Assembly: GCA_019802505.1 (NCBI GenBank)
Contig: JAFMOC010000426.1
Location: forward strand, 76,001 to 140,000
DNA length: 64,000 nt
Direction of reading: 5' to 3'
DNA from: Corydoras sp. C115
Taxonomy: Eukaryota; Chordata; Actinopteri; Siluriformes; Callichthyidae
In this document: piece after piece, positions 46,806-59,560 of the stretch
Numbering within the stretch: position 1 is the first letter of the stretch
Layout of the letters: every line of letters starts with the position of its first letter
Notes under the pieces: generated by a model
Database searches by the model: none
The model's input: the letters and a program-made list of their open reading frames with translations, nothing else
What the model was told of the DNA's origin: nothing
Translations under genes and position numbers: made by a program

Positions 46806-47772
46806 ATCACCCACCCAAACACCTCCCTCCACCACCCAAACACCCCCCCACCATCCAACGCCTCCCTCCAACAACCAAACACCTCCCTCCACCACCCAAA
46901 CACCCCCCCACCATCCAACGCCTCCCTCCAACAACCAAACACCTCCCTCCACCACCCAAACACCCCCCACCACCCACACACCTCCCTCCACCACCCAAAC
47001 ACCTCCCCCCACCATCCAAACACCTCCTTCCAACACCCAAACACCTCCCTCCACCACCCAAACACCTCCCCCCACCATCCAAACACCTCCCTCCAACACC
47101 CAAACACCTCCCCCCACCATCCAAACACCTCCCTCCAACACCCAAACACCTCCCTCCAACACCCAAACACCTCCCTCCAACACACAAACACCTTCACCAC
47201 CATCCAAACACCCCTCTACACCACCCAAACACCCCACCACCATCCAAACACCTCTCTACACCTCCATTCAAACACCTCCCTCCACCACCCAAACACCTCC
47301 CCCCACCATCCAAACACCTCCCTCCAACACCCAAACACCTCCCTCCAACACACAAACACCTCTCTACACCACCATTCAAACACCTCCCTCCACCACCCAA
47401 ACACCTCCCCCCACCATCCAAACACCTCCCTCCAACACCCAAACACCTCCCTCCAACACCCAAACACCTCCCTCCAACACACAAACACCTCTCTACACCA
47501 ACCAAACACCTCCCTCCACCATCCAAACACCTCTCTACACCAACCAAACACCTCCCTCCACCATCCGAACATCTCTCTACACCATCCAAACACCTCCCTC
47601 CAACACCCAAACACCTCTCTACACCAACCAAACACCTCCCTCCACCATCCAAACACCTCTCTACACCAACCAAACACCTCCCTCCACCATCCGAACATCT
47701 CTCTACACCATCCAAACACCTCCCTCCAACACCCAAACACCTCTCTACACCACCATCCAAACACCTCCCCAC
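46806..47772. repeat. 21-bp minisatellite in dido1 intron 1
   Basis: The plus-strand unit is ACACCTCCCTCCAACACCCA plus one A, with about 46 copies. Variants alternate to make 42-base dimers (47475-47770) and a duplicated 63-64-base segment near 46820-46945. The plus strand has almost no G, so the transcribed RNA is rich in GGGAGG and GGGTG. Long minus-strand open frames here translate to 7-residue Gly/Cys/Trp repeats and are artefacts. Confidence 0.95.
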
Positions 47773-47881
47773 ACCATCATCCTGTATCACTGATGGAGGA
47801 TCAGAGATTGGAGAAGACACACTTTGTATCATGATCAGTGACTATCTGATTCTCCATGCACAAGGTGAAGCAGTGAGGTGG

Positions 47882-47885
<4 letters not shown>

Positions 47886-47922
<37 letters not shown>
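47886..47922. repeat. (TG)n microsatellite in dido1 intron 1
   Basis: Pure TG repeat next to the 21-bp array. Confidence 0.85.
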
Positions 47923-47926
<4 letters not shown>

Positions 47927-48358
47927 GGGTGGATGTTTACATACAGTTCGTAAGTAAACAAATGGACTTTTATTTCTTTAAAAAGCTTTAGAGAACGTAA
48001 GGTCGGAGCGGTCAGCTTGGAGAACCTCGTTTTAATGGAGCTGTCTGATCTTTAGAACGCGAGTGGATGAGGGGTTTAAAGTCCATGTGATGATTCATTG
48101 AACCGACTCCTTCAGATCAAAGGGACCGCTCCTACAGTCCGCGCCTCTCTGAGTCGGAGCTGTGTGATGAGGATGAGGATGAGGATGAGGAAGAGTTACC
48201 TCACTCTCCAGAAGGTTGAGGGTTCAGGTGGGGGGGGGCACGTTGATGGAGCTCCACGCCGCGTTACGTGAGAACTGCCGCGGTCTGACCTCCTCCACCC
48301 CGCGACCCGAACCCGAACCCGAACCCGAACCCGGAGCCGGACCCCGCGGTGTACTCAC

Positions 48359-48480
48359 TGAACGCCGCGGTGCCGAACCTCCACCCGCAGCCCGCTCTCT
48401 ACCGCGGCTCCATCTTGTTCTCCCGAGTCTGAGGTGCGTGACGTCACGGGTTACCTTCCGTTCTCGCGCGCTTTGCATTC
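48359..48480 (-). promoter_or_regulatory. dido1 CpG-island promoter and noncoding first exon
   Basis: About 48200-48480 is CpG-rich in an otherwise AT-rich region. On the minus strand a donor (TTCA then GTGAGT) follows position 48359, so a noncoding exon probably ends there and joins the exon starting at 46487, whose acceptor TTTTGCAG is 16 bases before the ATG. A CAAGATGG motif, like the YY1 site often found just downstream of vertebrate start sites, lies at 48410-48417. The exact start is unknown. A short (CGAACC)n hexamer run lies just inside the intron at about 48305-48332. Confidence 0.5.
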
Positions 48481-48717
48481 ACCCCGTTTCATCGCAGCGC
48501 CCTCTGCCGGCCTGGACGGTACTGCCTGACGGTGCTGCTCAGAATCACGCTTTATCAACGCTTTATTAAACTTAGTATTCATTTGAATTCATCTTAATTA
48601 ATACATTCTTTTTACAGATGCTCCATTTGTTGTGTTATATACAGAAGTAGAAGTATAGAATACAGAATGAAGTAAAAAGTAAAGTGGCACATGTATGTGA
48701 GTTACATATTAATTAAT

Positions 48718-49005
48718 TAATTCATTCATTATCTTCCAATTAATCCTCTACTAGGGTCGTTCTCACCATCGAGGGGAGAATGCCTCGGACGCTGGGCAGA
48801 CCCAGGACAGGGTGCCAATCTGCCACTGACTAAGACACACACACACACACACTATATGGGGCAATTTAGAGTATTCACTTTACCTTGAATCCATTTTTTG
48901 GACTGTGGGAGGCAACCGGAGAACCCTGATTAAACCCACACGGACACAGGGAGAACATGCAAACTCCACCCAGATTGGGATTCAAACCTGGAACCCCCAG
49001 CGCTG
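48718..49005 (-). mobile_element. tRNA-derived SINE, diverged copy
   Basis: Keeps the GGCAATTTAGAG and GTTTGCATGTTCTCCC-type body (inverted) but has lost the A-box end and the C tract. Located between dido1 and klf15. Confidence 0.75.
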
Positions 49006-49059
49006 ATTTTTTTATTTGACTATATTACAGTATATTCATGTGCTTATGATTATTATTAC

Positions 49060-49195
49060 TAATTACACTAATTATTACTATTAGTGTGTCTATCCTATAT
49101 TCTTTATTTGTTTATTATAACACTAAATATGGAGTACCTGTAACTTCTGCAATTTCCCCCCGGGGATTAATAAAGTATTCTGATTCTGATTTTAA
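49060..49195 (+). mobile_element. Probable LINE 3' tail
   Basis: The stretch AATTTCCCCCCGGGGATTAA followed by TAAAGTATTCTGATTCTGA resembles the conserved 3' tail of vertebrate LINEs that end in short tandem repeats. No coding part remains. Confidence 0.45.
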
Positions 49196-49199
49196 TATG

Positions 49200-52100
49200 A
49201 TTAAGCTGAAGATCACAGATGGATGGATGGAATTTACCTCCTAGTACGATTTAAAAAAAAATAAAAAATTCAGAGGAAACTTGATCTCAGGAGCGTAAGC
49301 ATCGAGAGAATTCTAATTTAAGAGAAACCTGATTATTTCACTCTGAAAACAGCTTGTCTATTCATTATAGTGATGCCTTGTGAGGCTCCAGTTCATCATG
49401 AACCTGTTGAGGAAAATCATCTTTAAAAAAATAAATGAAGAATAAAAGTGAGGACAATAAATACACATACCAATAAGAGATTAAATAAGCCAAACTATAA
49501 AGTAAACATATAATGTCACTTCCAGTAGCTCTGTTGAAGGAACTGAGTGATGTAATAGTTTCCCCGGCAGCTTTTTTTTTATTTTTATTTTTTTACTTTT
49601 TATTGCTTACAACCGAAGGCATGTCACACAACACCTTTAAATCAGCAGCTCATAAACTCCCTTCATTCTGCTTAATGTAAGCATCTTCACAAGTCCTCCT
49701 GCAGAAGCTTCTCCATTAAATCAGACTCCTCATGCCTCTGAGCCTGAATGAGCTCGTTCTTTCCAGACCAGTGTACTGAGGACGCTGAGAAAGTATAAGA
49801 GCAGAACTGTTCTTTAGCGAAAGGCGGTGGAGGAGATTGAAAAGCAGATAGGATCTGCTCTGTCATTTAAGCAAAACGCAACAACAAATCTGTTATTGTG
49901 GACTCGTCGCGTCTGGAGAGCCATCAGCGAAGTGGTGCAGGGACACATCACTCACATCATTAAGCACGTCACAGCCCGACGCCTTCCCCAAATCCCCCGG
50001 CTTCGGCTGTCCACACATGTTCTCCTGTTTATTTAAATTGGAAAAGCAACAACCAGCGGAAACAACATCCAGCTCTGTCGCTCCACGTCCTTTTATGAGG
50101 TAGCGGAAAAACTAAGAACATGTGGTGAAAATGTGCCCTTTAAAAGAGGCTCGAACAAAACCCGGTTTGTTGGTGATTGGTCCGACACGCTCTGAGCTCA
50201 GAAAGGCTTCAGGAAAATATGAAGTGCTGCTCGGGGGGATAAGAGGGAGAACAGAACGTGTCAGGAAAGAGTTTCCTATTCATCTGATGCTGCATCACAC
50301 TAAACACCGGGTCTCACTCTAAGCAGGTTATCAGTACATTGGAGGTGTGTGAATATCGGTGACCCCTTTAAATATTAAATAGGACATAAAACATCATCAG
50401 GAATGCTTAATTATTATTCATTCTGATGCAGGCAGGTTGGTGTGAGTGAGTATTATAACTGTTGAGCTCCTGAGATTATCGCGTTCATCTTTAACATGAT
50501 GGAACCATGGGTTTAACATCAATATCAGAGTCTCTACTATCACAAATCACAAGTTTGGTCTGATTACTGCACTCCTAGTGTGTCTTAAAAATGGTTTGGG
50601 TGGAGGATCATTCACAGGACTGCAGAGTGAACAAACTGGCCGAACAATGTGGACATGCAAACCTGAATGAACGGTTGGGAAACTGTATCACGGGAATAAT
50701 CCCCAACAGCAGCGCTGCGGAATTCCTGCTTTGAACTCGAACTCCGGTAACTACGCCCATACAGGTCCGTCCTGCATCTGCATCTGCCAAGACCTGTCAA
50801 CCAATGAAAACAAAAGTCAGCGTGGTGTCGCCCGAAGCGTTGGCCGCCGCGCAAGTGATAACTGTTGGGCTGTTTAATAAAATCCCAAACTGATCTGAGT
50901 GCTCTGCTAACCAGGGTTTTACTTTCCTAGAAGTTTTATGAAACGAAGCCTGAGCTCAGCGAGAAATCACCTTCTACTGATCAAGTCTGTTAACATGGAA
51001 AGGAACCAACGCATGGAAGTCAACCACAGATGTAGAGGTTTCCTACTTTGTGGGAACAGTTTGGGGAAGGCCCCTATATCTGTATTAATATTTATATTCA
51101 TTTAAACAATATTTTCTACAATATCCATCCATTATCTTCTGCTTTATCCTCTGTTAGGGTCGTGGGGGGGTTCCCCATGCCCACCCAGGACAGGGGGGCA
51201 ATCTATCACTGGACACTCACTCACACAGACAAGCACACATACACTCTATATGGGGCAATTTGGAGAACTCAATTGACTTGATCCATGTTTTTGGACTGTG
51301 GGAGGAAACCGGAGAACCCGGAGGAAACCCACGCGGACACGGGGAGAACATGGAAACTCCTCCCAGATGGGGATTCGAACCGGGAATCCCTAGCGCTGAG
51401 AGGAGAACATGCTAAACCACTAAGCCACCGTGCCGCCTATATTTTCTACAATAGTTATATAAAATTATTTAAAAATCTCAGAAGCATCTCATCTTTTTTG
51501 CAACACTGCCATCATCATCATCATCATCATCTTCATCATCATCTTCATCATCTGTACTGTACACACACTCACGGCGCACCTCAATAGGAACTCTGTATAA
51601 TGTTGGTGGTTCCTCCCTCTGGTTCAGAAACAGCCTTGAGGCTGGGTGTGCTGTTTATTCTGACATTTGCACAGCGCTGTTCTAAGTTCCTGAACTCTGT
51701 CCGTCAGTCAGCAGGTTCTCTGTTTATCTCGTTCATCAGTAACACCTGCGAATCACTGAACGTTATCTTTCTGCACAAAATTAGGATTTATTTATCACAA
51801 GATCTCACTTACCAATTATTTAGATAACCATCATGTGGTGCCGGCAAGCACGTCGCAGTCAAAATCTTCCTCCAGATTTCTCCACCTGAGGATTCATGGT
51901 TTTATTTTCTGATTCCTGATCCGTTCACCTCTCTAGTTTGCATCTGCAGTTTAAGAGACAGATTGATTTTAAAGTTAATAAGTCACTGAATGAATAATGA
52001 TTGAATTCTAGCACAGGGCATAAGCTGTAATTTAAAATGTATATTTGTGTCATTAGTTTAAAGCTTTAAACAGATGAATTACAGCAGAGTGTGGAATTTA

Positions 52101-52587
52101 TTCTTCATTATTTGTGCAGATCGGTGTCTCTGAGATGATGCACATGGTTCCAGAGAATGCTGCCTGGTCTCAACGCATTTCGGACACTTCTAAATAAAAA
52201 GGAACCGATTTAATCAACCCGATCTGATTTAGTGGGAAGAGACAGGCGTGCACATCAGATGGAAGTGTAGCAGCAGAGCTGAGCGTGATCCTGCACAGGG
52301 GACCAAATCCAAATCCAGCTGCGAAGTCTTAAAAACTGTGAGTTAAGTTCGACTTAATACCACAAAACAAGTTAATAAAAGCTGGGTTTAGGTTTAAATA
52401 GGCTTAGTGTAACAGTATACTCCAGACTCACTGCATCTCACTAACCAGCTCCAGATGCAACCTGTTCCCCTTAATGTGAGACAGAATTCATCAATTGAGT
52501 CTTACTTTCAGAGAGACGATGGACAAACATGTTCCAAAATGCTTTTCTCTTTACTGAGATGCTAATAGTTGTGGTTTTGGTGCACAC

Positions 52588-52641
<54 letters not shown>

Positions 52642-52775
52642 TTATAGTTATTGTTAATTATTGTTATTCTTTCTGAGTTGTTTTAATGTAAAGTGACGTA
52701 TTGACGCACGTGCAAACACTCAGGGTTACTGTCATGCCAATAACGTTCATTACATTGCATTGCACTTAATTGAGA
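49200..52775. other. dido1-klf15 intergenic region
   Basis: About 3.6 kb between divergent genes. It contains a SINE at 51121-51437, an ATC/TCATCA microsatellite at 51510-51552 and a CA repeat at 52586-52638. Two open frames of 60-70 codons near 49827 and 50122 have no recognisable motif and are probably chance. No further gene is supported. Confidence 0.5.
51121..51437 (-). mobile_element. tRNA-derived SINE with target duplication
   Basis: Inverted copy flanked by ATATTTTCTACAATA (about 51109 and 51438), a perfect 15-base duplication. Slightly shortened in the C-tract region. Confidence 0.87.
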
Positions 52776-52778
52776 GAA

Positions 52779-52866
<88 letters not shown>
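52776..52866. repeat. (TG)n-(GA)n compound microsatellite
   Basis: About 25 bases of TG pass directly into 65 bases of GA, just upstream of the candidate klf15 first exon. Confidence 0.9.
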
Positions 52867-52869
<3 letters not shown>

Positions 52870-52870
<1 letters not shown>

Positions 52871-53041
52871 CAGTTAAAAGGCGCACTCGGGTCATGTGAC
52901 CGTGCTGTAGTAAACGGAGCGGCTGAAGGTTAAACGGCGTCACTTTTCGAAACTTGACGTTTTTCGCGCAAACTTTTCGCTCCGCGCGCAGAAGAGGCAT
53001 TGGAACCGCGACCCCCCTCAAAAAGGACACGAATCGGAACG
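52870..53041 (+). promoter_or_regulatory. Possible klf15 promoter and noncoding first exon
   Basis: A GC- and CpG-rich stretch follows a GT/GA microsatellite at 52776-52866. A good donor, GAACG then GTGAGT, begins at 53042. The coding exon of klf15 opens with a CTCTGCAG acceptor at 54776-54783, so an upstream noncoding exon is required, and this is the best candidate on the correct strand. Transcript data would be needed to confirm the link. Confidence 0.35.
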
Positions 53042-53180
53042 GTGAGTTTGAGCCGCGCGCGCGTGCGCTCTGCACGAGCGCAACCAGCCGCCCCGCCGCA
53101 ACTTTCTCTCGAGGAATTTCGCCCTCAGCCGCCGAGAAACGAACCGTCCGGCAGGGTCCAGCAGGGTCAGGGTTCGAAAC

Positions 53181-53223
<43 letters not shown>

Positions 53224-53280
53224 CTGGATTCGAACAGCAGGTTCTATTATTATAAAGCAGAGCGCACGGACGCGGCGCGC

Positions 53281-53372
53281 TTACAGAACTTTAGGGTCAG
53301 ACAGACAGACAGACAGACAGACAGACAGTCAGACAGTCAGACAGAGACAGTCAGACAGACAGACAGTCAGTT
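53281..53372. repeat. (GACA)n microsatellite
   Basis: GACA units with GTCA interruptions; a CA repeat lies at 53183-53218. Confidence 0.85.
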
Positions 53373-54429
53373 CTCCTGGGTCTCTGATCAGGAACACACT
53401 CCTGAGGTTCTGCCAGATCCGAACCCTGAGTGCTGCATGTGCCGCAACGAACCATATGGTTCAGTCTGAGCGCAAACGAGAAGTGATCAACCGATCACAT
53501 CAGAAAATAATCAATCAGCTGACCTCACACGGATCAATACACTGCGATTAGTAAAGCAGAACACACACACCATCAGATACACCGACACATCAAAGGCTTC
53601 AAAGAGAATGATGACGTAACCGCTCAGCGTTATTAATGCGTAATAACCGCGCAGAAATAACAGCAACGCTCCCAGAATGCAACACCAGAGCCGTTTACTG
53701 TGATTTACTGTGATTTACTGTGATGAGCAAAGTTTGTGATGCCTGACCGGATCAGGGTTTCATCATCATAAGCTCCGCCCCCAGCAGCAGAGACCTGGGG
53801 GTATTTAAATATATTAATATTAATGAATAATCTGGGATTAAATACTTAATGAATCATATGAATGTGGTGCAGTGATTGTATCAGTCTTATTTTCTACAGT
53901 TTGGATTACAGATTAGGAATTGTGAGATTATTCCGGATGAGCACACGGAACGGAACGGGATCGAGATAAATAAACAAACAAAGGCGCTTTTCATTTAGAT
54001 CCCAAACCGGTTCCATTCGGGGCCCGCGTCCCCCGGGAGCCGTTTCGTTGTGATGAAATTAAACAGCACATCTTAATGGCATTCACTGCAATCTAATCTG
54101 CACAGCGTGCGGCCGGCCGCTCCCAGCACTCCCATTAACAGAAACAGATCTGAAACCAGTTACACCATCGGCTATGGACAACGAAGACATAAATAATGAC
54201 CACCGTCCTCGCCCTCAGAGACACGATCGGCCCGGTTCACAGACGGCGTCGGGGTCGGGGGACGGCGTTAAGGCCGGGGAGACGGGAGCAATGTTCTGAT
54301 CCACGGGCGGTCCTGATGAATATTCATTAAATATGCAAATGTTCAGAGGAATGTTGATGAGGCAGTTTGAACTGCTGTTTATTAAAGCTGGCTTCAGATG
54401 TGAAGGACAGTGCAGGGACCATGCAGTCC

Positions 54430-54580
54430 TGCTGGAGCTCAGCGCTCAGTCTGAAGGTTGAGGGTTCGAACCGCGAGTCCAACTAAATCTGATGTGGGTC
54501 CCCGAGCGAGGCCCTTAACCCTCAATGGCGCAGACGCTGTTGTAAGAGACATCAGAACGCAAATAAAATAATATAAATAT
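54430..54580 (+). mobile_element. Fragment of a second tRNA-like SINE family
   Basis: Contains GAGGGTTCGAACC (B box) followed by CGAGGCCCTTAACCCTCAA and an AATAAAATAATATAAAT tail, a different body from the main SINE of this window. It lies upstream of the klf15 coding exon. Confidence 0.55.
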
Positions 54581-54832
54581 AATATAAACATCTGCCCCTG
54601 CTGGTACGGAGAGACGGAGTTTTCTGCTCCTCTTTGGCTGTTGAATTATTTTGTGATGGGTTTGAAAGGGTTAAAAGAACGTCATGACATCATGCAGGTT
54701 TCTGGAAGTTAGCTCCTCCCCTTTGCTTACGTCTTTTACCCGTGCTGCGTTCCTCCTCAGATTCATGTCTCATGTCTCTGCAGGGACCGTTTGGGACAGC
54801 CGGCAGATTTTCAGCGGGGGTGGCGACCAGGA

Positions 54833-57800
54833 ATGGTGGATCATTTACCGTTTGATGAAGAAACCTTCCCGCCGTACAGTCACTCCGCGTCAGGTCACCG
54901 CCGTTTGGATATGGTGACGGACGAGAGGGTGTACCAGGTCCTGCCTTCTCCGTTTTCCGAGGACGAGCTGAGCGACTCGTCCAGCTCGCGCTCCTGCTCC
55001 AGCCCGGAGTGCCTGGTCCTGGGTTCGAGGTGCAGCAGCAGCTCAAGCGGCGAGAGCCAGGATGGCCTTCTGGACTTCCTTCTGTCTCAGGCCAGCCACA
55101 ACCAAACGCCGTCCTCCCCGGGCCTGAGTCCCGCCGTCGTCCCGCCCGGCCTTCCCATGGGCTTAGCCTGGGAGTGTCGGAGGGAACGCGCCACCAAAGA
55201 GGAGTTCTTCGACTTTCCCCCGTTTTCGGGGGAGCTGGAGGCCCATGCTGGACTTCTGTTTCAACCCACGCTGGATGAAATCGAGGAGTTCCTGGAGGAG
55301 AACATGGAGGTCGTCGCTTTAAAAGCCACCGATGCCAGAGGGACCGGGGAGTCCCAAGAAACCAAGACCCAGAGCTCGGACCAAACGGTGCCAGACTCAC
55401 AGGTGACGGCTGCCGCCGACCTCCAGTCCAAAGGCACCCAGGTGTCCTCCACCGCGGCTCAGCCCGAGGTCAAGCGGGAGCCCTCGTCTGAAAAGGAGGA
55501 GGTGAAGGAGGGCTCGGGGGTGCCGGTCATTCTGCAGATCCAGCCCATTCCCATCAAGCAGGAGCAGAACGCCGGCACGGCGCCCACGCCCCAGTCGGCC
55601 GGCTCGGACGTCAAAATCGCCCAGCTGCTGGTTAACATCCAGGGCCAGACGTTCGCCCTGGTGCCGCAGGTGATGCCCCCCGCCAGCCTCGCCAGCGCCG
55701 CCTCAAAGTTCGTCCGGATCGCTCCGGTCCCCATCGCGGCGAAGCCTTCGGGACACGCCGAGAGCGGGGCCGCTGGAGCGCCGGGCGCCGGGCTTCTCAT
55801 CGGGGCTCAGAAGTTCCAGAAGAGCTCCGTGGCCGATCTGATTAAAATGCACAAGTGTACGTTCCCCGGCTGCGCCAAGATGTACACCAAGAGCAGCCAC
55901 CTGAAGGCCCACCTGAGGAGACACACCGGGGAGAAGCCCTTCGCCTGCACGTGGCCTGGATGTGCGTGGAGGTGAGTTCACACTGGGTTTGTATATCAGA
56001 TATATATATAGGGCGGCACGCTGGCTTGGTGGTTTAGCATGTTCTCCTCTCAGCGCTAGGGATTCCCGGTTCGAATCCCCATCTGGGTGGAGTTTCCATG
56101 TTCTCCCCGTGTCCCCGTGGGTTTCTGTCCAAAAACATAGATCAAGGTCAATTGAGTTCTCCAAACATAGAGTGTGTCTGTGTGAGTGTGTGCCCAGTGA
56201 TAGATTGGCGCCCTGTCCTGGGTGTATCTGCCCAGCGCCTGAAATGTTCTCCCCTGGATGGGCATGGGGAACCCCCCCCGCGACCCTAATATAGGATAAA
56301 GCGAGGATGCCCCTCACAGTGACAGGACATCGGTTCTATTGCTTTTAAAGACCTGATGGAGTTTGTGGTGGATGATTAATAAGGTTCTAATCTTTGTAAT
56401 GAGCATTGTGGGATGTTCTGCAGCAGGTTCGGTCCCTGAGGGGTTAACACCGCTCTCAGAACTCTGGGGGGGGGGGGTGCATTACGTTAACATAAGCTCC
56501 GTGTTTGCGTGTACCATGTGACCTGATCACTGAGTCCACCGAACGCACGGCGCGTCTGCAGCCTGCTGATTGGTCGTCGTGTCTCGCTCGTTTTGGATTA
56601 AAAGCTTCCAAACTCCAGAACGTACGCGGCTGCGGACGGCAGAGCTGATCGCCCCCCTCCGCTGACCCGCCGAGTCTGAACCTCAGCCAGGGGGCGTCTG
56701 GGACTCATCAGGACTTTAAACGACGGCAGCGACGCAGGCTCCGCCTCCAACTGATCAGACTCCACCGTTAATTCATTTGAAGTTAATGAACACGTCATTC
56801 ATTAAGGAATCACATATCAAAAGCTGTCATTCTCAACCCGCGGGCCTCCGAGCGCGAAAAAGCTATTTAATACATTTAAATTCATTTTCAATTTAAATCA
56901 TTTATATAGAAGTTGGGCGGCACGGTGGCTTGGTGGTTTAGCATGTTCTCCTCTCAATGCAGGGTATTCCCGGTTCGAATCCCCATCTGGGTGGAGTTTG
57001 CATGTTCTCCCCGTGTCCGCGTGGGTTTCCTCCGGGTTCTCCGGTTTCCTCCCACAGTCCAAAAACATGGATCAAGGTCAATTGAATTCTCAAATTGCCC
57101 CATATAGAGTGTGTCTGTGTGAGTGAGTGTGTGCCCAGTGATAGATTGGTGTCCTGTCCTGGGTGTATCTGCCCAGCGCCCAAAACCTTCTCCCCCGGAT
57201 GTTCTGCAGAGCCAACAGTACTGATGGTTACACCCCCAACGCACCGCTGTCCAACATGCTGTTGTGGGTTGGAGGAGACGTCCACATACTTGTGGCTCTG
57301 TGCTGTAGCTGCGTGTTGCCCTTTGAATGGGTTCTCGTTATCTTTGTTGATTAGTGAAGTCTTTGAAGCGGTGTTGGACTTTGTCCCGAGCGCGGCTCGT
57401 GTTTGTTTGGTGTTTGTTCGGCGTTTGAGCTTCAGAGCCGCGGCGCACTGACCGTCACTCCTGCAGCATCATCAGAGATGGACACGGGGGGGGCGGAGTC
57501 AACCGCGCCACTCATGCCAACGTTCCGTTACTGTACTGCGCCCGCCGCAGCATCTTTACAAACTGATGCTGTAGAACCGTCAGCTGACGGAGCACCACTC
57601 TCACACAGGAACCCGTTCTCCATCCGGTCTGCACCCTGCACCCCCCCAAACAGGTGCCCTTGACCTTTAATCTAAACCCTCAGGGGCGGGTCTCTTTAAA
57701 CAGAAGCCCATGTGATTCAGGATGAATGGTCCACTCTGCCCGGTTCTCGCTCTTCACATTAACGTTTTTATTAAAGGACAATCCGCCCCGCCCCGGTTCT

Positions 57801-58695
57801 AAGGACCGCCCCCTTCCTCTGCGTGACGGCGCCCGGCGTTCGGCCGGCTGCGTGCTGGACCGACTGAACCGTCAGAGGCAGAAACATCGCTGAGTGCGCA
57901 GAAAAAAAAGAGCTGGCCGCTGCGGCGCGTTTGGAATTCTTTTGGTTCAACGAAAAGCAGAAGACGCCAAGGAAAGCACGCAGACGTCTTTAGAAGGACA
58001 CGGAGAGCGCTGCGAGAGCGCTGCGAGAGCGCTGCGAGAACGCTGCGAGAGCGCTGTGAGAGCGCTGCGAAAGCACTGTGAGAACGCTGTGAGATCGCTG
58101 CGAGAGCGCTGCGAGAACGCTGCGAAAGTACTGTGAGAACGCTGTGAGAGCGCTGTGAGAACGCTGTGAGAGCGCTGTGAGAGCGCTGTGAGAGCGCTGT
58201 GAGAACACTGTGAGAGCGCTGTGAGAACGCTGCGAGAGCGCTGTGAGAGCGCTGTGAGAACGCTGCGAGAGCACTGTGAGAACGCTGCGAGAGCGCTGCG
58301 AGAGCGCTGCGAAAGCACTGTGAGAGCGCTGCGAGAACGCTGCGAAAGCACCTTGAGAACGCTGTGAGATCGCTGCGAGAGCGCTGCGAGAACGCTGCGA
58401 AAGTACTGTGAGAACGCTGTGAGAGCGCTGTGAGAACGCTGTGAGAACGCTGCGAGAGCGCTGTGAGAGCGCTGTGAGAGCGCTGTGAGAACGCTGCGAG
58501 AACGCTGCGAAAGTACTGTGAGAACGCTGTGAGAGCGCTGTGAGAGCGCTGTGAGAACGCTGTGAGAACGCTGTGAGAGCGCTGTGAGAACGCTGTGAGA
58601 ACGCTGTGAGAGCGCTGTGAGAACTGTAACAGCTGACGGTTCCATCGTCGGTGGATGAGAATGTCATGAGCGGCGGGGTGATGAAGTTCATGATG

Positions 58696-58732
<37 letters not shown>

Positions 58733-58812
58733 TGCATGTGAGTTTGTGTGTGTGTGTCTGTGTGTGTGTGAGTGTATGTGAGTTCGTGTTTGTGTGTGTC
58801 TGTGTGTGAGTG

Positions 58813-58850
<38 letters not shown>

Positions 58851-58858
58851 TGCATGTG

Positions 58859-58890
<32 letters not shown>

Positions 58891-58965
58891 AGTTCGTGTA
58901 TGTGTGTGTCTGTGTGTGAGTGCATGTGAGTTTGTGTGTGTGAGTTTGTGTGTGTGTGTGTGAGT

Positions 58966-58996
<31 letters not shown>

Positions 58997-59507
58997 TCAA
59001 CAAACAGCGGTGTGTGTGTGATGAGCAGTGTTCTGATGTGTACATCACAAACAGCCCACATTCTGAACAGAGATGTAAAGAGACTCACCAACGTTATGAA
59101 AGCGTTACGTGCTAATTGCCCCGATGCCCCTCAGGGGGCGACAACAACTCACATCGCCATGACGACGGACTGCATCCGGGATTTATTTAAACATTTACAG
59201 TTTGTACAGTAAGAGGGACTTAAACGCCCCCAGAACCACGCCCTTCAGACGCCTAGAACCGAACCCTGAACGTCCGGGTTGACATCCCAATTCATCCCAG
59301 AGTTGAAACTTCCTCCGAACCGAGCTCACGTTGGAGAACGCTATTCCTGAAGAAGCACCAACCGATGTTAAAGGTGTAATTGTGTGTGAGTGGGGCATTG
59401 TTGCTACCCTCAGCCTGGCTCGGGGTGAGACTGTAATCCTGGGGGCTGTGCTGTTACCCCCGCTGTGAATGGTTCAGACCGCGAGAGTTCTGCTTACGAG
59501 TTACAGT

Positions 59508-59560
<53 letters not shown>

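Noticed and set aside
46755..47832. Several 126-212-residue minus-strand frames rich in Gly, Cys, Trp and Val.
   Set aside because: They are translations of the 21-bp repeat in dido1 intron 1 in all three frames and have no independent gene features.
49827..50330. Two open frames of 66-69 codons between dido1 and klf15.
   Set aside because: No motif, no splice context and ordinary base composition; most likely chance.
52683..53219. A 178-residue minus-strand frame with poly-Ser-Leu and His-Thr runs.
   Set aside because: It crosses GA and TG microsatellites; the non-repeat part shows no recognisable domain.
57799..59091. A 430-residue minus-strand open frame with Ser-Gln-Arg-Ser repeats and His-Thr repeats.
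   Set aside because: It spans the 11-bp minisatellite and TG repeats of the klf15 intron; the repeat unit explains the absence of stops.
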